A stretch of DNA of 64,000 nucleotides, taken from the NCBI GenBank assembly GCA_036502625.1, contig DASXYG010000026.1, positions 7,164-71,163 of the forward strand. Direction: 5' to 3'. This document shows positions 24,139-32,674 of the stretch, piece by piece. Positions within the stretch are counted from its first letter, which is position 1. Every line of letters begins with the position of its first letter. The position numbers and the translations under genes are program-made. Below the pieces are notes generated by a model. That model was not told the DNA's origin. It saw nothing but the letters and a program-made list of their open reading frames with translations, and ran no database searches. This stretch comes from DASXYG01 sp036502625 (GTDB lineage Bacteria > Actinomycetota > Actinomycetes > Streptosporangiales > Streptosporangiaceae).

Positions 24139-24732
24139 CTAGTCCCGGGCCGTGTCCTGGTAGTGGGACCAGCCCTCGTCGAGGAGGCGGAAGCCGGCGG
24201 TGATGGTCGACTCCGGGTCGGTGTCGCGGGTGGCGATGAGCTGGATGTGGAGGGCGAACCGGACGTAGAAGCGGATCTCGTCGCTGGGTTCCGTGAGGCC
24301 GAACTCCTCGGTGATCGCGGCGACCAAGGCGTCCTCGTGGTGGAACCACATGCGTTCCGCGTACTCGACGAGGGCCGGGGTGTCCTCCATGAGGGTGAGG
24401 ATCCGGCTCTGGGGGCCGGACTTCATCTCGGCGATCTCGGCGAGGTAGTGCGCCTTCAGCGCGTCCGAGATCGCCGTTCCCGGCGCCCGTCCGCTGACGG
24501 CGGCCACGAGCCGCGCGTGCCGCTCGTCCTCGTCGCTGAAGACGAGCGCCTCCTTCTGGGGGAAGTGCGTGAAGACGGTCTTGGGTGAGACGTCCGCCTC
24601 GTCGGCGATCTCCCGGACCGTGACCGCGTCGAAGCCGCGATCGAGGAAGAGCGCCGTCGCCGCGTCCACGATCGCCGCGCGCGTCGCGGCCTTCTTCCGC
24701 TCGCGCCGTCCCGCGGCCGCTCCGTCAACCAT
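24139..24732 (-). CDS. TetR/AcrR family regulator, divergent from SGNH hydrolase
   Basis: A 197-residue regulator. A basic N-terminus (GRRERKKAATRAAIVDAA) leads into the HTH with ADEADVSPKTVFTHFPQKEAL. The C-terminal ligand domain is helical. ATG 24732 is preceded by TAGGAT and 6 nt, so the gene is probably leaderless and autoregulated in the 99-nt region shared with the SGNH hydrolase gene. It very likely controls that neighbour; the ligand is unknown. Confidence 0.88.
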   Translation of the reverse strand: MVDGAAAGRRERKKAATRAAIVDAATALFLDRGFDAVTVREIADEADVSPKTVFTHFPQKEALVFSDEDERHARLVAAVSGRAPGTAISDALKAHYLAEIAEMKSGPQSRILTLMEDTPALVEYAERMWFHHEDALVAAITEEFGLTEPSDEIRFYVRFALHIQLIATRDTDPESTITAGFRLLDEGWSHYQDTARD

Positions 24733-24738
24733 GGCCCG

Positions 24739-24744
24739 ATCCTA
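24739..24744 (-). promoter_or_regulatory. -10 hexamer of leaderless tetR
   Basis: TAGGAT on the minus strand, 6 nt before the ATG at 24732; no Shine-Dalgarno. Confidence 0.5.
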
Positions 24745-24766
24745 CTAACGCCGCGCTCCAACTACA

Positions 24767-24794
24767 TTGACGGTAAAACTAGTCTCGATATACT
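24767..24794 (+). promoter_or_regulatory. Near-consensus sigma70 promoter of the SGNH-hydrolase gene
   Basis: TTGACG (24767-24772), 16-nt spacer, TATACT (24789-24794). It is the closest match to consensus in the window and sits in an AT-richer patch, consistent with a strong promoter held down by the divergent TetR. Confidence 0.7.
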
Positions 24795-24831
24795 TAGTGA
24801 TCGAGTGAAGCTAATCGGAGAGATCGCGACC

Positions 24832-26016
24832 ATGACCGAGGACATCGCCACCGAGTTCGGCTGGGTTCGTAGCTGGGGCGCGTCGCCGCAGGCGCCGGAG
24901 GGCTCGGTCATGGCCGTCGCGCCCTTCGAGGACGCGACATTGCGCCAGGTGGTCCGCGTCAGCGGGGGCGGGCGTCGCGTGCGCGTCCGCGTCAGCAACG
25001 AGTACGGGACCGCGCCGCTGGCCATCGGCGCCGCGCACGTCGCGATCGCGGCGCCCGATGACGGGATCCGGGCCGGAAGCGACCGTACGCTGACCTTCGG
25101 CGGCCGTCCGTCCGTCTCCGTCCCGGCGGGCGCGCCGGTCCTGAGCGACCCGGTCGACCTGCCTGTTCCCGAACTCTCGCGCCTGACGATCAGCCTCTAC
25201 GTGCCGGACCGGGTTGAGTCCTGCACGTGCCACGGGACCGACAACGCGCCCGGCTGGATCCTCCCCGGCGACGCGACCGCCCTCGCGGCACTGCCCGAGA
25301 ACGCCGAACCGCTCCCAACACCGGCCCTCATCTCCGCCGTCGAGGTGCTGCCCGACGCCCCGACGAGGTCCGTCGTCGTTCTCGGGGACTCCCGTGCCGA
25401 CGGGATCGGCTCGACACCCGGCGCCGACCGGCGCTGGACGGACGTGCTCGCCGAGCGCCTGGCCGAGCGCGGCGGGCGGACGCGCTGCGTGGTGAACCAG
25501 GGCATCGGCGGCAACCGCATGCTCGCCGACGGGTTCGGCGCGGCGGCCCTCGCCCGCTTCGACCGGGACGTCCTCGCGACACCGGGCCTCGGCCACGTGG
25601 TGATCACGGTGGGCAACGACATCGTCATCTCCTACGCCCCGCGCGACGAGGAGACGGCCGGATTCCTGGAGATGTTCCCCGGCGAGCCGGCCACGGCGGA
25701 CGACATCATCGCCGCCCACCTCCAGTTGGCCGCCCGCGCCCACGCGAACGGTGTGAAGGCGTACGCCGCGACCATCGCACCGTACGGCCGCTCGGAGATG
25801 TACTCACCCCAAGGCGACCGCGCGCGCGAGCGGGTCAACGCGTGGATCCGTACGAGCGGCGCGTTCGACGGCGTGCTCGACTTCGACGCCGTCTGGCGTG
25901 ATCCGGCCGACCCCGCACGCATCCGCGACGACCTCCACGCCGGCGACCACCTCCACGGCAACGACGCCGGCTACAAGGCCCTCGCGGACGCCATCGACCT
26001 CTCCCTATTCGACTGA
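24832..26016 (+). CDS. SGNH/GDSL-family esterase, cytoplasmic
   Basis: A 394-residue hydrolase with an N-terminal beta-rich domain (1-180) and a C-terminal SGNH domain. Block I VVVLGDSRADG has the catalytic Ser, block II GIGGNRM the Gly, block III VGND the Asn, and block V DDLHAGDHLHGNDAGY the Asp/His. This layout is seen in rhamnogalacturonan-acetylesterase-like or lipase-like actinobacterial proteins, usually secreted, but no signal peptide is visible here. ATG 24832 is chosen with GGAG upstream; GTG 24805 is possible. Controlled by the divergent TetR by inference. Confidence 0.82.
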   Translation: MTEDIATEFGWVRSWGASPQAPEGSVMAVAPFEDATLRQVVRVSGGGRRVRVRVSNEYGTAPLAIGAAHVAIAAPDDGIRAGSDRTLTFGGRPSVSVPAGAPVLSDPVDLPVPELSRLTISLYVPDRVESCTCHGTDNAPGWILPGDATALAALPENAEPLPTPALISAVEVLPDAPTRSVVVLGDSRADGIGSTPGADRRWTDVLAERLAERGGRTRCVVNQGIGGNRMLADGFGAAALARFDRDVLATPGLGHVVITVGNDIVISYAPRDEETAGFLEMFPGEPATADDIIAAHLQLAARAHANGVKAYAATIAPYGRSEMYSPQGDRARERVNAWIRTSGAFDGVLDFDAVWRDPADPARIRDDLHAGDHLHGNDAGYKALADAIDLSLFD

Positions 26017-26027
26017 CCCACGACGAC

Positions 26028-26066
26028 CGCCGGCCGCGCCCCCTCCAGGAGGAAGCACGGCCGGCG
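26028..26066. terminator. Convergent hairpin between SGNH hydrolase and glnA
   Basis: CGCCGGCCG (26028-26036) pairs with CGGCCGGCG (26058-26066) in the 67-nt gap between convergent genes. Confidence 0.6.
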
Positions 26067-26083
26067 GCTCGCGATGACACCCC

Positions 26084-27499
26084 TCAGATGTCGAAGTACA
26101 TCTCGAACTCGTGGGGGTGGGGGCGCAGGCGCAGCGGGTCGATCTCGTTGGTGCGCTTGTAGTCGATCCACGTCTCGATGAGGTCGGGGGTGAAGACGCC
26201 GCCCTCCAGGAGGTAGTCGTGGTCGGCTTCCAGGGCCTCCAGGGCGCCTTCCAGGGAGCCCGGGACCTGGGGGACGGCCTGGGCCTCCTCCGGGGGGAGC
26301 TCGTAGAGGTCCTTGTCGATGGGCTCCGGGGGCTCGATCTTGTTGCGGATGCCGTCGAGGCCGGCGAGGACGAGGGCGGCGAACGCGAGGTACGGGTTGC
26401 CCGAGGAGTCGGGGGCGCGGAACTCGATGCGCTTGGCCTTCGGGCTCGGGCCGGTGATCGGGATGCGGATCGCGGCGGAGCGGTTGCGCTGGGAGTACAC
26501 CAGGTTGACCGGGGCCTCGAAGCCGGGCACGAGGCGGTGGTAGGAGTTCGTGGTCGGGTTGGTGAACGCCAGCAGCGACGGGGCGTGCCTGAGCAGGCCG
26601 CCGAGGTAGAACCGCGCGGTGTCGGACAGGCCCGCGTAGCCGACCTCGTCGTAGAACAGCGGCACGCCGTCCCGCCAGAGGCTCTGGTGGCAGTGCATGC
26701 CGGAGCCGTTGTCACCGAAGATCGGCTTCGGCATGAACGTCGCGGTCTTGCCGTTGCGCCAGGCGACGTTCTTGATGATGTACTTGAACAGCATCAGGTC
26801 GTCGGCCGCGGCGAGCAGGGTGTTGAACCGGTAGTTGATCTCCGCCTGGCCGGCGGTGCCCACCTCGTGGTGCTGCCGCTCGATCTCGATGCCGACGTTC
26901 ATCAGCTCGGCGCTCATCTCGGCGCGCAGGTCGGCGAAGTGGTCGACCGGGGGAGCGGGGAAGTAGCCGCCCTTGTAGCGCACCTTGTAGCCGCGGTTGC
27001 CGCCGTCCTCGACGCGGCCGGTGTTCCAGGCGCCCGCCTCGGAGTCGATGTGGTAGTAGCCCGACTGCGCGTTGGTGTCGAACCGTACGTCGTCGAAGAC
27101 GTAGAACTCGGCTTCGGGGCCGATGTACGCGGTGTCGGCGACGCCGCTCGCCCGGAGGTACTCCTCGGCCTTCTTCGCCACGTTGCGCGGGTCGCGGCTG
27201 TACGCCTCGCCGGTGACCGGGTCGTGGATGAAGAAGTTGATGTTGAGGGTCTTGCGCTCGCGGAACGGGTCGAGGCGCGCCGTCGACAGGTCGGCGATGA
27301 GCTGCATGTCCGACTCGTGGATCGCCTGGAAACCGCGGATGGACGATCCGTCGAACATCAGACCCTCGGCGGGGTCGAACGTGCTGGCGGGGATCGTGAA
27401 GTGCTGCATGACCCCCGGCAGGTCGCAGAATCGAACATCGACGAATTCCACGCCCTCGTCCTTGATGTACGTCAAGGCCGCATCGGCGTCGCTGAACAT
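26084..27499 (-). CDS. glnA: Glutamine synthetase, type I-beta
   Basis: Main ammonia-assimilating enzyme, Glu + NH3 + ATP to Gln, a cytosolic dodecamer. The 471 residues carry FDGSSIRGFQ, the metal-ligand Glu pair in GPEAEFYVFD, HHEVGTAGQAEINYRF, MPKPIFGDNGSGMHCHQS, and NRSAAIRIP. The adenylylation loop DKDLYELPPEE supplies the Tyr that GlnE modifies. ATG 27499 has GGGAGG 6 nt upstream. The promoter carries a complete GlnR double box, so nitrogen control acts at both transcription and covalent-modification levels. It is monocistronic and diverges from the RDD gene. Confidence 0.96.
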   Translation of the reverse strand: MFSDADAALTYIKDEGVEFVDVRFCDLPGVMQHFTIPASTFDPAEGLMFDGSSIRGFQAIHESDMQLIADLSTARLDPFRERKTLNINFFIHDPVTGEAYSRDPRNVAKKAEEYLRASGVADTAYIGPEAEFYVFDDVRFDTNAQSGYYHIDSEAGAWNTGRVEDGGNRGYKVRYKGGYFPAPPVDHFADLRAEMSAELMNVGIEIERQHHEVGTAGQAEINYRFNTLLAAADDLMLFKYIIKNVAWRNGKTATFMPKPIFGDNGSGMHCHQSLWRDGVPLFYDEVGYAGLSDTARFYLGGLLRHAPSLLAFTNPTTNSYHRLVPGFEAPVNLVYSQRNRSAAIRIPITGPSPKAKRIEFRAPDSSGNPYLAFAALVLAGLDGIRNKIEPPEPIDKDLYELPPEEAQAVPQVPGSLEGALEALEADHDYLLEGGVFTPDLIETWIDYKRTNEIDPLRLRPHPHEFEMYFDI

Positions 27500-27532
27500 C
27501 CAACCTCCCTGGGGGATCGTCTAACGTGCTCA

Positions 27533-27538
27533 ACGTTA
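27533..27538 (-). promoter_or_regulatory. -10 hexamer of glnA promoter
   Basis: TAACGT on the minus strand, 10 nt downstream of the last GAAAC of the GlnR box. It is part of a CTAACGT-N5-ACGTTAG inverted repeat (27521-27539). Confidence 0.5.
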
Positions 27539-27548
27539 GGCGGTACCC

Positions 27549-27586
27549 GTTTCTCCGCCGTGTCCCGTTTGTTTCGCCCGTGTTAC
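27549..27586 (-). promoter_or_regulatory. GlnR binding box upstream of glnA
   Basis: Read on the minus strand the order is GTAAC, GAAAC, GACAC, GAAAC, each pair separated by exactly 6 nt. This matches the known Streptomyces GlnR consensus (gTnAc, GaAAc, GtnAC, GAAAc with n6 spacers). It overlaps the -35 region of the glnA promoter. Confidence 0.8.
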
Positions 27587-27623
27587 GCACCGAACCCCAG
27601 GCCGTACGCGTCGGGACCGGTCA

Positions 27624-27629
27624 TAGGCT
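27624..27629 (+). promoter_or_regulatory. -10 hexamer of leaderless RDD-protein gene
   Basis: TAGGCT, 6 nt, then GTG 27636; no Shine-Dalgarno. Confidence 0.5.
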
Positions 27630-27635
27630 GGACGC

Positions 27636-28076
27636 GTGGACCATCGGTGGACCGGATCGTGGATCAGCGGGGTGCGCTCCGCGGGGGTGGACGTCGGCAA
27701 GCCCGGGGAACGCCTCGGCCTGCCCAAGGAGGGGCCCGGCTCGGTCGCGGGCTTCGGCCGCCGTACGGGCGCGATCGCCATCGACTGGGCCATCGCGCTG
27801 CTGCTCACCAAGGTGCTGTTCAGCACGTCGTCGTGGGGCACGCTCGGGGTGTTCGGCCTGGAGTATGTGCTCATGGTGCCGCTGCTCGGCGCGACGGTCG
27901 GCATGCGCCTGCTCGGCATCGGCGTGGTCACCCCGCGAGGCGTGCAGCCCAACCTGCTGTGGACGGTGGTGCGCACCGTGCTGCTCTGCCTGGCCGTGCC
28001 CGCGCTGATCTGGGATCGCGACCAGCGCGGCCTGCACGACAAGGCCGCCGGCACCGTGGTCGTCCGCACACGCTGA
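27636..28076 (+). CDS. RDD-family membrane protein
   Basis: A 146-residue inner-membrane protein. The RDD domain (about 38-140) has two to three transmembrane helices and the family's RRTGAIAIDWAIALLL start and WDRDQRGLHDKAAGTVVV end. In other actinobacteria a similar gene lies beside glnA1 and the DUF4191 gene, as here (recalled synteny). The GTG start appears leaderless. Function is unknown; RDD proteins elsewhere have been linked to ion exchange. Confidence 0.88.
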   Translation: MDHRWTGSWISGVRSAGVDVGKPGERLGLPKEGPGSVAGFGRRTGAIAIDWAIALLLTKVLFSTSSWGTLGVFGLEYVLMVPLLGATVGMRLLGIGVVTPRGVQPNLLWTVVRTVLLCLAVPALIWDRDQRGLHDKAAGTVVVRTR

Positions 28077-28091
28077 CCGGCGGCCGCCGGC

Positions 28092-28781
28092 TCACTTCAT
28101 GCGGGGCTTCGGCGCCTTCGGCATCTTCGCGCCCTTCGGCATCGGCCCCTTCGGCATCTGCATGTTCGCCGGGAGCGCCTTCAGGCGGTAGTTGATCTCC
28201 GACACCTGCTGCTTCGACATGTTGCTCGGCAGCTTCATGATGTGGTTCTGCAGCTTGCGGATCGGCACCTGGTCGGCGGCGTCGCCCACCTGGATGTCGT
28301 AGATGGTCACGTCGTACAGCACGCGGGCGACGCGCTTCTTCTCCGCGGCGAGCAGGGTGCGCAGCCCGGCCGGGTCGCCCTCGCCGACGAGGACCACGCC
28401 GGGGCGGCCGATCACGCGGTGCACGATGTCCATGTTCCGGTTGGCGGCCACCGCGCGGTTGACCGACCAGTTGCCGCGCATGTTCTCCAGGATGGCCAGC
28501 GACGCGCCGGGCTGGCCGTCGAGCATGCGGTACTGCGCCTTCTGCGCGAACCTGCCGAAGAGGACCATCGCGACGGCCACGCCGACGAGGATCGCCAGCG
28601 GCACCGTGAACAGGAGCTGCTTCAGGAAGAAGCCGACCACGATGACGACGGCGATCGCGGCGACGGCGGCCAGCGCGGTGAGCGGCAGGGCCTTCGGATT
28701 GTCCTTGTGGACGATCCTCGCGACCATGAGCATCTGCTTGATGCGGCCCGGCTGGGAGTCGTCCTTCGGCTGCTTCGCCAT
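28092..28781 (-). CDS. DUF4191 membrane protein
   Basis: A 229-residue protein conserved in actinobacteria next to glnA and lipA, function unknown. Two adjacent transmembrane helices (about 34-53 and 58-75) are flanked by a basic N-terminus and a soluble domain (about 85-200) with GRPGVVLVGEGDP. The C-terminus is a Met/Pro/Lys repeat tail (MPKGPMPKGAKMPKAPK), unusually basic. ATG 28781 is the only good start. It converges on the RDD gene with 15 nt between stops. Confidence 0.85.
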   Translation of the reverse strand: MAKQPKDDSQPGRIKQMLMVARIVHKDNPKALPLTALAAVAAIAVVIVVGFFLKQLLFTVPLAILVGVAVAMVLFGRFAQKAQYRMLDGQPGASLAILENMRGNWSVNRAVAANRNMDIVHRVIGRPGVVLVGEGDPAGLRTLLAAEKKRVARVLYDVTIYDIQVGDAADQVPIRKLQNHIMKLPSNMSKQQVSEINYRLKALPANMQMPKGPMPKGAKMPKAPKPRMK

Positions 28782-28962
28782 CTGGTTCGCACTGTCCTTC
28801 TACTGGTTCCGGTTACGGCACCCCGTACAAGAATACGAGCCGTACGGACCCGCGATATCCACAGCGGCCGCGCGGGTGGTTCCGCTCAGGGCACTGTACG
28901 GGCAGAATCCGATCCGACGCCCAGGTGTCAACCGGGTCGACAGAGCGAGCAAAGGAGCCGCC

Positions 28963-30255
28963 GTGGAGAAGCGCTGGATGAACGTGCCCATGGTCGCGAT
29001 CGCGGCCGGGGCCCTGGTGGCCGTCGCCGTGGCGCCGTTAGGAGCCGCCGCGTCCACGCGCGCCGCCCCCGCGGCGGCCCTCTCCCAGGTCGACCAGCAC
29101 CGCTGGACCACCACCGGCGACTTCGCCCGCGGCGGCCACGAGGGCACCGTGCCCGCCCCCGGCGGCCGCCTCGCGATGGCCAAGCCGGCCGGGCGTACGA
29201 CCTACACCGATCCCTTCGGCGACGGCACCGCATCCACCTGGGACTACGCGCGGTGGACGTCCCCGTCGCACCGCCTGCGCTTCGGCGCGACGGAGCTCGT
29301 GTCGTCCTGGAACGCCGACACCCCGCACGGCACGTGGCTCCAGGTGGAGATGCGCGGCCACGTCACCGGCGGCAAGGCCACGAAGTGGTACGTCATGGGC
29401 CGCTGGGCCTCCGACGACACCGACATCCACCGCACCTCCGTGCCGAACCAGAAGGACGCCAACGGCGACATCTCGGTCGACACGTTCGTCGCCGCGTCCG
29501 GCGTCCACCTCACCGACTACCAGTTGCGCGTCACGCTCTACCGCGCGCCCGGCGGCCACGCGCGCCCATCGGTGCGGCAGCTCGGCGCGATGGCCTCGAA
29601 CGTCCCGCAGCGCGCGACCGTACCGGCCAGCCCGCTCGGCGGCGCCGAGGGCATCGAGCTCAAGGTGCCCCGCTACTCGCAGGACATCCACAAGGGCCAG
29701 TACCCCCAGTACGACAACGGCGGCGAGGCGTGGTGCAGCCCCACGTCCACGTCCATGGTCGTCGGCTACTGGGGCCGCGGCCCGTCGAAGAAGGACATGT
29801 CCTGGGTGGACCCGTCGTACGCCGACCCGCAGGTCGACTACGCGGCACGCAACACCTACGACTACGACTACGAGGGCGCCGGGAACTGGCCCTTCAACAC
29901 GGCGTACGCCGGGCGTTTCGGCCTTGACGGGTTCATCACCCGCCTGCGGTCGCTGACCGAGCTCGAGCAGTTCACCAAGCTCGGCATCCCGGTCGTCACG
30001 TCGCAGTCGTTCAAGGCCGACGAGCTCCCGGGCGCCGGATACAGCACGAGCGGCCACCTCATGGTGATCATCGGGTTCACCAAGAGCGGCGACGTGATCG
30101 CCAACGACCCGGCCTCGGCCGACGACGCGGCGGTCCGCCACGTCTATCCGCGCGCCAACTTCGAGAACGTCTGGCAGCGCAGCTCCTCAAGCGGCGGCGT
30201 CGTCTACGTCATCACGCCGCCCGGCCACCGGCTCCCGCGCGTCCCCGGCGTCTGA
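28963..30255 (+). CDS. Secreted C39-like peptidase
   Basis: A 430-residue exported protein. A signal peptide (VPMVAIAAGALVAVAVAP, cleavage about residue 30) is followed by a beta-rich N-terminal region. The peptidase C39-like domain starts at about residue 230: LKVPRYSQ, the nucleophile in GGEAWCSPTSTSM, the His in SGHLMVIIGF and the Asp/Asn in VIANDPAS. The triad order Cys-His-Asp is complete. GTG 28963 has AAAGGAG 5 nt upstream. A 16-bp-armed inverted repeat lies between it and the secreted serine protease downstream. Substrate not known. Confidence 0.85.
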   Translation: MEKRWMNVPMVAIAAGALVAVAVAPLGAAASTRAAPAAALSQVDQHRWTTTGDFARGGHEGTVPAPGGRLAMAKPAGRTTYTDPFGDGTASTWDYARWTSPSHRLRFGATELVSSWNADTPHGTWLQVEMRGHVTGGKATKWYVMGRWASDDTDIHRTSVPNQKDANGDISVDTFVAASGVHLTDYQLRVTLYRAPGGHARPSVRQLGAMASNVPQRATVPASPLGGAEGIELKVPRYSQDIHKGQYPQYDNGGEAWCSPTSTSMVVGYWGRGPSKKDMSWVDPSYADPQVDYAARNTYDYDYEGAGNWPFNTAYAGRFGLDGFITRLRSLTELEQFTKLGIPVVTSQSFKADELPGAGYSTSGHLMVIIGFTKSGDVIANDPASADDAAVRHVYPRANFENVWQRSSSSGGVVYVITPPGHRLPRVPGV

Positions 30256-30287
30256 CCGGACACGCAGGCCACGCGGGTAGCGACCAG

Positions 30288-30347
30288 CGGTTCCATCCGC
30301 GAGCGACCGGATTCGGACATTCCCGGGGTCCCTCGCGGATGGAACCG
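30288..30347. repeat. Large inverted repeat, 16-bp perfect arms
   Basis: CGGTTCCATCCGCGAG (30288-30303) and CTCGCGGATGGAACCG (30332-30347) flank a 28-nt loop in the 172-nt gap between the C39-like and S1-type protease genes. There is no T run after it. It could be a terminator, an mRNA stabiliser or an operator pair. Confidence 0.75.
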
Positions 30348-30427
30348 AAACCCCCGTTACGCTCATCTACTTGTCGTTTGCTGACAACCTTGGCCATGCC
30401 CGGCCTCGGTATACGACAAGGGGATGT

Positions 30428-31513
30428 ATGCGAATCACGACCACCCGGCCGGTCGCCGCCACGGCGGCCCTCGCCGCGGCGATCGCGCTGCTGGCGTCCG
30501 GATGTGGCAGCGGTGGCGGGACCGGCGCCGACAAGCCCGGCGCGTCCGCGAAGGCGACGTCGTCCACGTCGACCGGGGGAAACGACGAGACCCCCGTCGG
30601 CCAGACCGGCGGCGACGAGCAGATCTCGCCGGACCAGATGGCCAAGGCCCGCCCGCTGGACCAGACCACGCCCACCAAGGCCGCGCCCGACAACAACAGT
30701 GACGGCCTCGCGCCCGAACGCGACAACGGCAAGCCGGGCCAAGTGGCCCCGGCCCAGCCCGGCGGCGGCAGCACCGCGTCGTCCGCGTCGGTCGCCCAGG
30801 CGGCGGTGCGGAAGGCGCGGCTGCCCGTGCAGCGCTCGCCGCGCATCGGCCGCATCTTCGGCAAGGCCGGCGGCAACCGCTACTGGTTCTGCTCCGCGTC
30901 GGTCGTCCCGAGCCGCGGCAAGAACCTCCTCGTCACCGCGGGCCACTGCCTGTGGAACGAGACCACCGGCAAGCCGCAGGCCGGGAGCTGGCAGTTCGTG
31001 CCCGGCTACTACGCCAAGGGCGGCAAGGGCTACGCGCCGTACGGCGTCTACACCGCGAGCCGCTGGTGGGCGTACAACGCGTGGATCAAGAAGCAGAACT
31101 GGCGCTACGACTTCGCGTTCATGAAGCTCCGCAAGGGCGCGCGCGGCTACCGCGGCGCCGGGCGCAACGTGCAGTCCAACGTCGGCGCGATGGGCATCGC
31201 CTGGAACCAGAAGCCCAACCGTACGTACGTCTCCATCGGCTACGACGCCGAGCGGAAGTACGGCTGGGACGACGGCAGCAGCGCCTACTACCGCAAGGGC
31301 AAGGGCCGCTGGATCAGTAGCTGGGCCCAGCTCGACCTGCTGCACAAGTTCTCCACCGGCGGCGCGAGCGGCGGCCCGTGGCTGATCAAGTACAGCAGCC
31401 GCAAGCGCATCGGCATCGTCGACGGCGTGAACAGCCGCAGCAACCGGAAGTCCACGGCCACCTCGGCGTACTTCGGCACCGCCCTGCGGAAGCTCTACTA
31501 CTCCGTCCGCTGA
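30428..31513 (+). CDS. Trypsin-like serine protease lipoprotein (S1)
   Basis: A 361-residue surface protease. A lipoprotein signal with LLASGC (Cys about 26) is followed by a Gly/Ser/Asp/Pro-rich spacer to about residue 130, then a chymotrypsin-fold domain. The catalytic triad is visible: His in VTAGHC, Asp in RYDFAFMKL, Ser in GGASGGPW. A single Cys in WFCSASV could pair with the Cys of GHC. ATG 30428 is set by AAGGGG. CTTGTCG/CGACAAG (30370-30376, 30414-30420) could fold the leader. The physiological substrate is unknown. Confidence 0.85.
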   Translation: MRITTTRPVAATAALAAAIALLASGCGSGGGTGADKPGASAKATSSTSTGGNDETPVGQTGGDEQISPDQMAKARPLDQTTPTKAAPDNNSDGLAPERDNGKPGQVAPAQPGGGSTASSASVAQAAVRKARLPVQRSPRIGRIFGKAGGNRYWFCSASVVPSRGKNLLVTAGHCLWNETTGKPQAGSWQFVPGYYAKGGKGYAPYGVYTASRWWAYNAWIKKQNWRYDFAFMKLRKGARGYRGAGRNVQSNVGAMGIAWNQKPNRTYVSIGYDAERKYGWDDGSSAYYRKGKGRWISSWAQLDLLHKFSTGGASGGPWLIKYSSRKRIGIVDGVNSRSNRKSTATSAYFGTALRKLYYSVR

Positions 31514-31526
31514 CCCGGACCGCACA

Positions 31527-31557
31527 CGGCCCCCGCCTCCACCGGAGACGGGGGCCG
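31527..31557. terminator. Convergent hairpin between S1 protease and lipA
   Basis: CGGCCCCCG (31527-31535) pairs with CGGGGGCCG (31549-31557), with additional CCTCC/GGAG pairing in the loop. Confidence 0.65.
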
Positions 31558-31580
31558 CGGCGCTTCGACCGCTTCGACGA

Positions 31581-32519
31581 TCAGGAGCCAGCGGACTGGC
31601 GGGCCTCGACGGCCTGGCGGTACAGGCGGCCGGCGCGGTAGGACGAGCGGACGAGGGGGCCGGACAGGACGCCGAGGAAACCGATCTCGTCGGCCTCCTC
31701 CTGCAGCTCGGCGAACTCCTCGGGCCGCACCCACCGCTCGATGGGGTGGTGGCGCAGCGAGGGGCGGAGGTACTGCGTGATCGTCAGGAGGTCGCATCCG
31801 GCGGCGTGGAGGTCCTGCATGGCCTCGCTGATCTCGGCGCGGGTCTCGCCCATGCCGAGGATCAGGTTCGACTTCGTGACCAGGCCGTCCTCCCGCGCGC
31901 GGGTCAGGACGTCCAGCGAGCGCTGGTAGCGGAAACCGGGGCGGATGCGCTTGAAGATGCGCGGCACCGTCTCGATGTTGTGCGCGAGCACCTGCGGGCG
32001 GGCGCCGAACACCTCGGCGAGCTGCGCGGGCTCGGCGTTGAAGTCGGGGATCAGCAGCTCGACGCCGGTGCCGGGGTTCAGCGCGTGGATCTGGCGGACG
32101 GTCTCGGCGTAGAGCCAGGCGCCGCCGTCGGGGAGGTCGTCGCGGGCCACACCGGTGACCGTGGCGTAGCGCAGCCCCATGGCCTGGACGGACTCGGCCA
32201 CGCGGCGCGGCTCGTCGGTGTCCAGCTCCGCGGGCTTGCCCGTGTCGATCTGGCAGAAGTCACAGCGGCGCGTGCACTGCTCGCCGCCGATGAGGAACGT
32301 GGCCTCGCGGTCCTCCCAGCATTCGAAGATGTTGGGACACCCGGCCTCCTCGCACACCGTGTGCAGGCCCTCGCGGCGCACGAGCTTCTTGAGCTCCGTG
32401 TACTCCGGGCCCATCCGCGCGCGGGTCTTGATCCACGGCGGCTTCTTCTCGATGGGGGTCTGGCTGTTGCGGACCTCCAGGCGAAGCAGCTTCCGGCCGT
32501 CGGGTGCGACGTCGGACAC
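31581..32519 (-). CDS. lipA: Lipoyl synthase
   Basis: Radical-SAM enzyme that inserts two sulfurs into the octanoyl group on lipoyl domains. Of 312 residues, the auxiliary cluster motif is CEEAGCPNIFEC and the SAM cluster motif is CTRRCDFCQ. The C-terminal Ser of the auxiliary cluster is in LVRSSYRAG. GTG 32519 is chosen because AAGGAG stands 6 nt before it; the ATG at 32534 contains that RBS and would add five residues. It probably completes the lipoyl group begun by LipB (33174-33881) for the E2 protein at 37151-38800. Confidence 0.96.
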   Translation of the reverse strand: MSDVAPDGRKLLRLEVRNSQTPIEKKPPWIKTRARMGPEYTELKKLVRREGLHTVCEEAGCPNIFECWEDREATFLIGGEQCTRRCDFCQIDTGKPAELDTDEPRRVAESVQAMGLRYATVTGVARDDLPDGGAWLYAETVRQIHALNPGTGVELLIPDFNAEPAQLAEVFGARPQVLAHNIETVPRIFKRIRPGFRYQRSLDVLTRAREDGLVTKSNLILGMGETRAEISEAMQDLHAAGCDLLTITQYLRPSLRHHPIERWVRPEEFAELQEEADEIGFLGVLSGPLVRSSYRAGRLYRQAVEARQSAGS

Positions 32520-32674
32520 GTGCGGCTCCTTCATACGCGTTCGCTGGCGCCCGGGTTCGGGCGGTTCCACCCTACGCGGTCGCGCGTACGTGTAGGGTTC
32601 CGGGACCGACCCGGGCGCCGGTCGAAACGGCGTGTCCGGAACGCGGTGACAGACGGACGTGGAAGGAGTCTCCG

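Noticed and set aside
30381..30415. A sigma70 promoter CTGACA...TATACG before the S1 protease gene
   Set aside because: The spacer would be 23 nt, too long; an alternative TTGGCC gives 14 nt. The -10-like TATACG may still be real, but the promoter cannot be supported.
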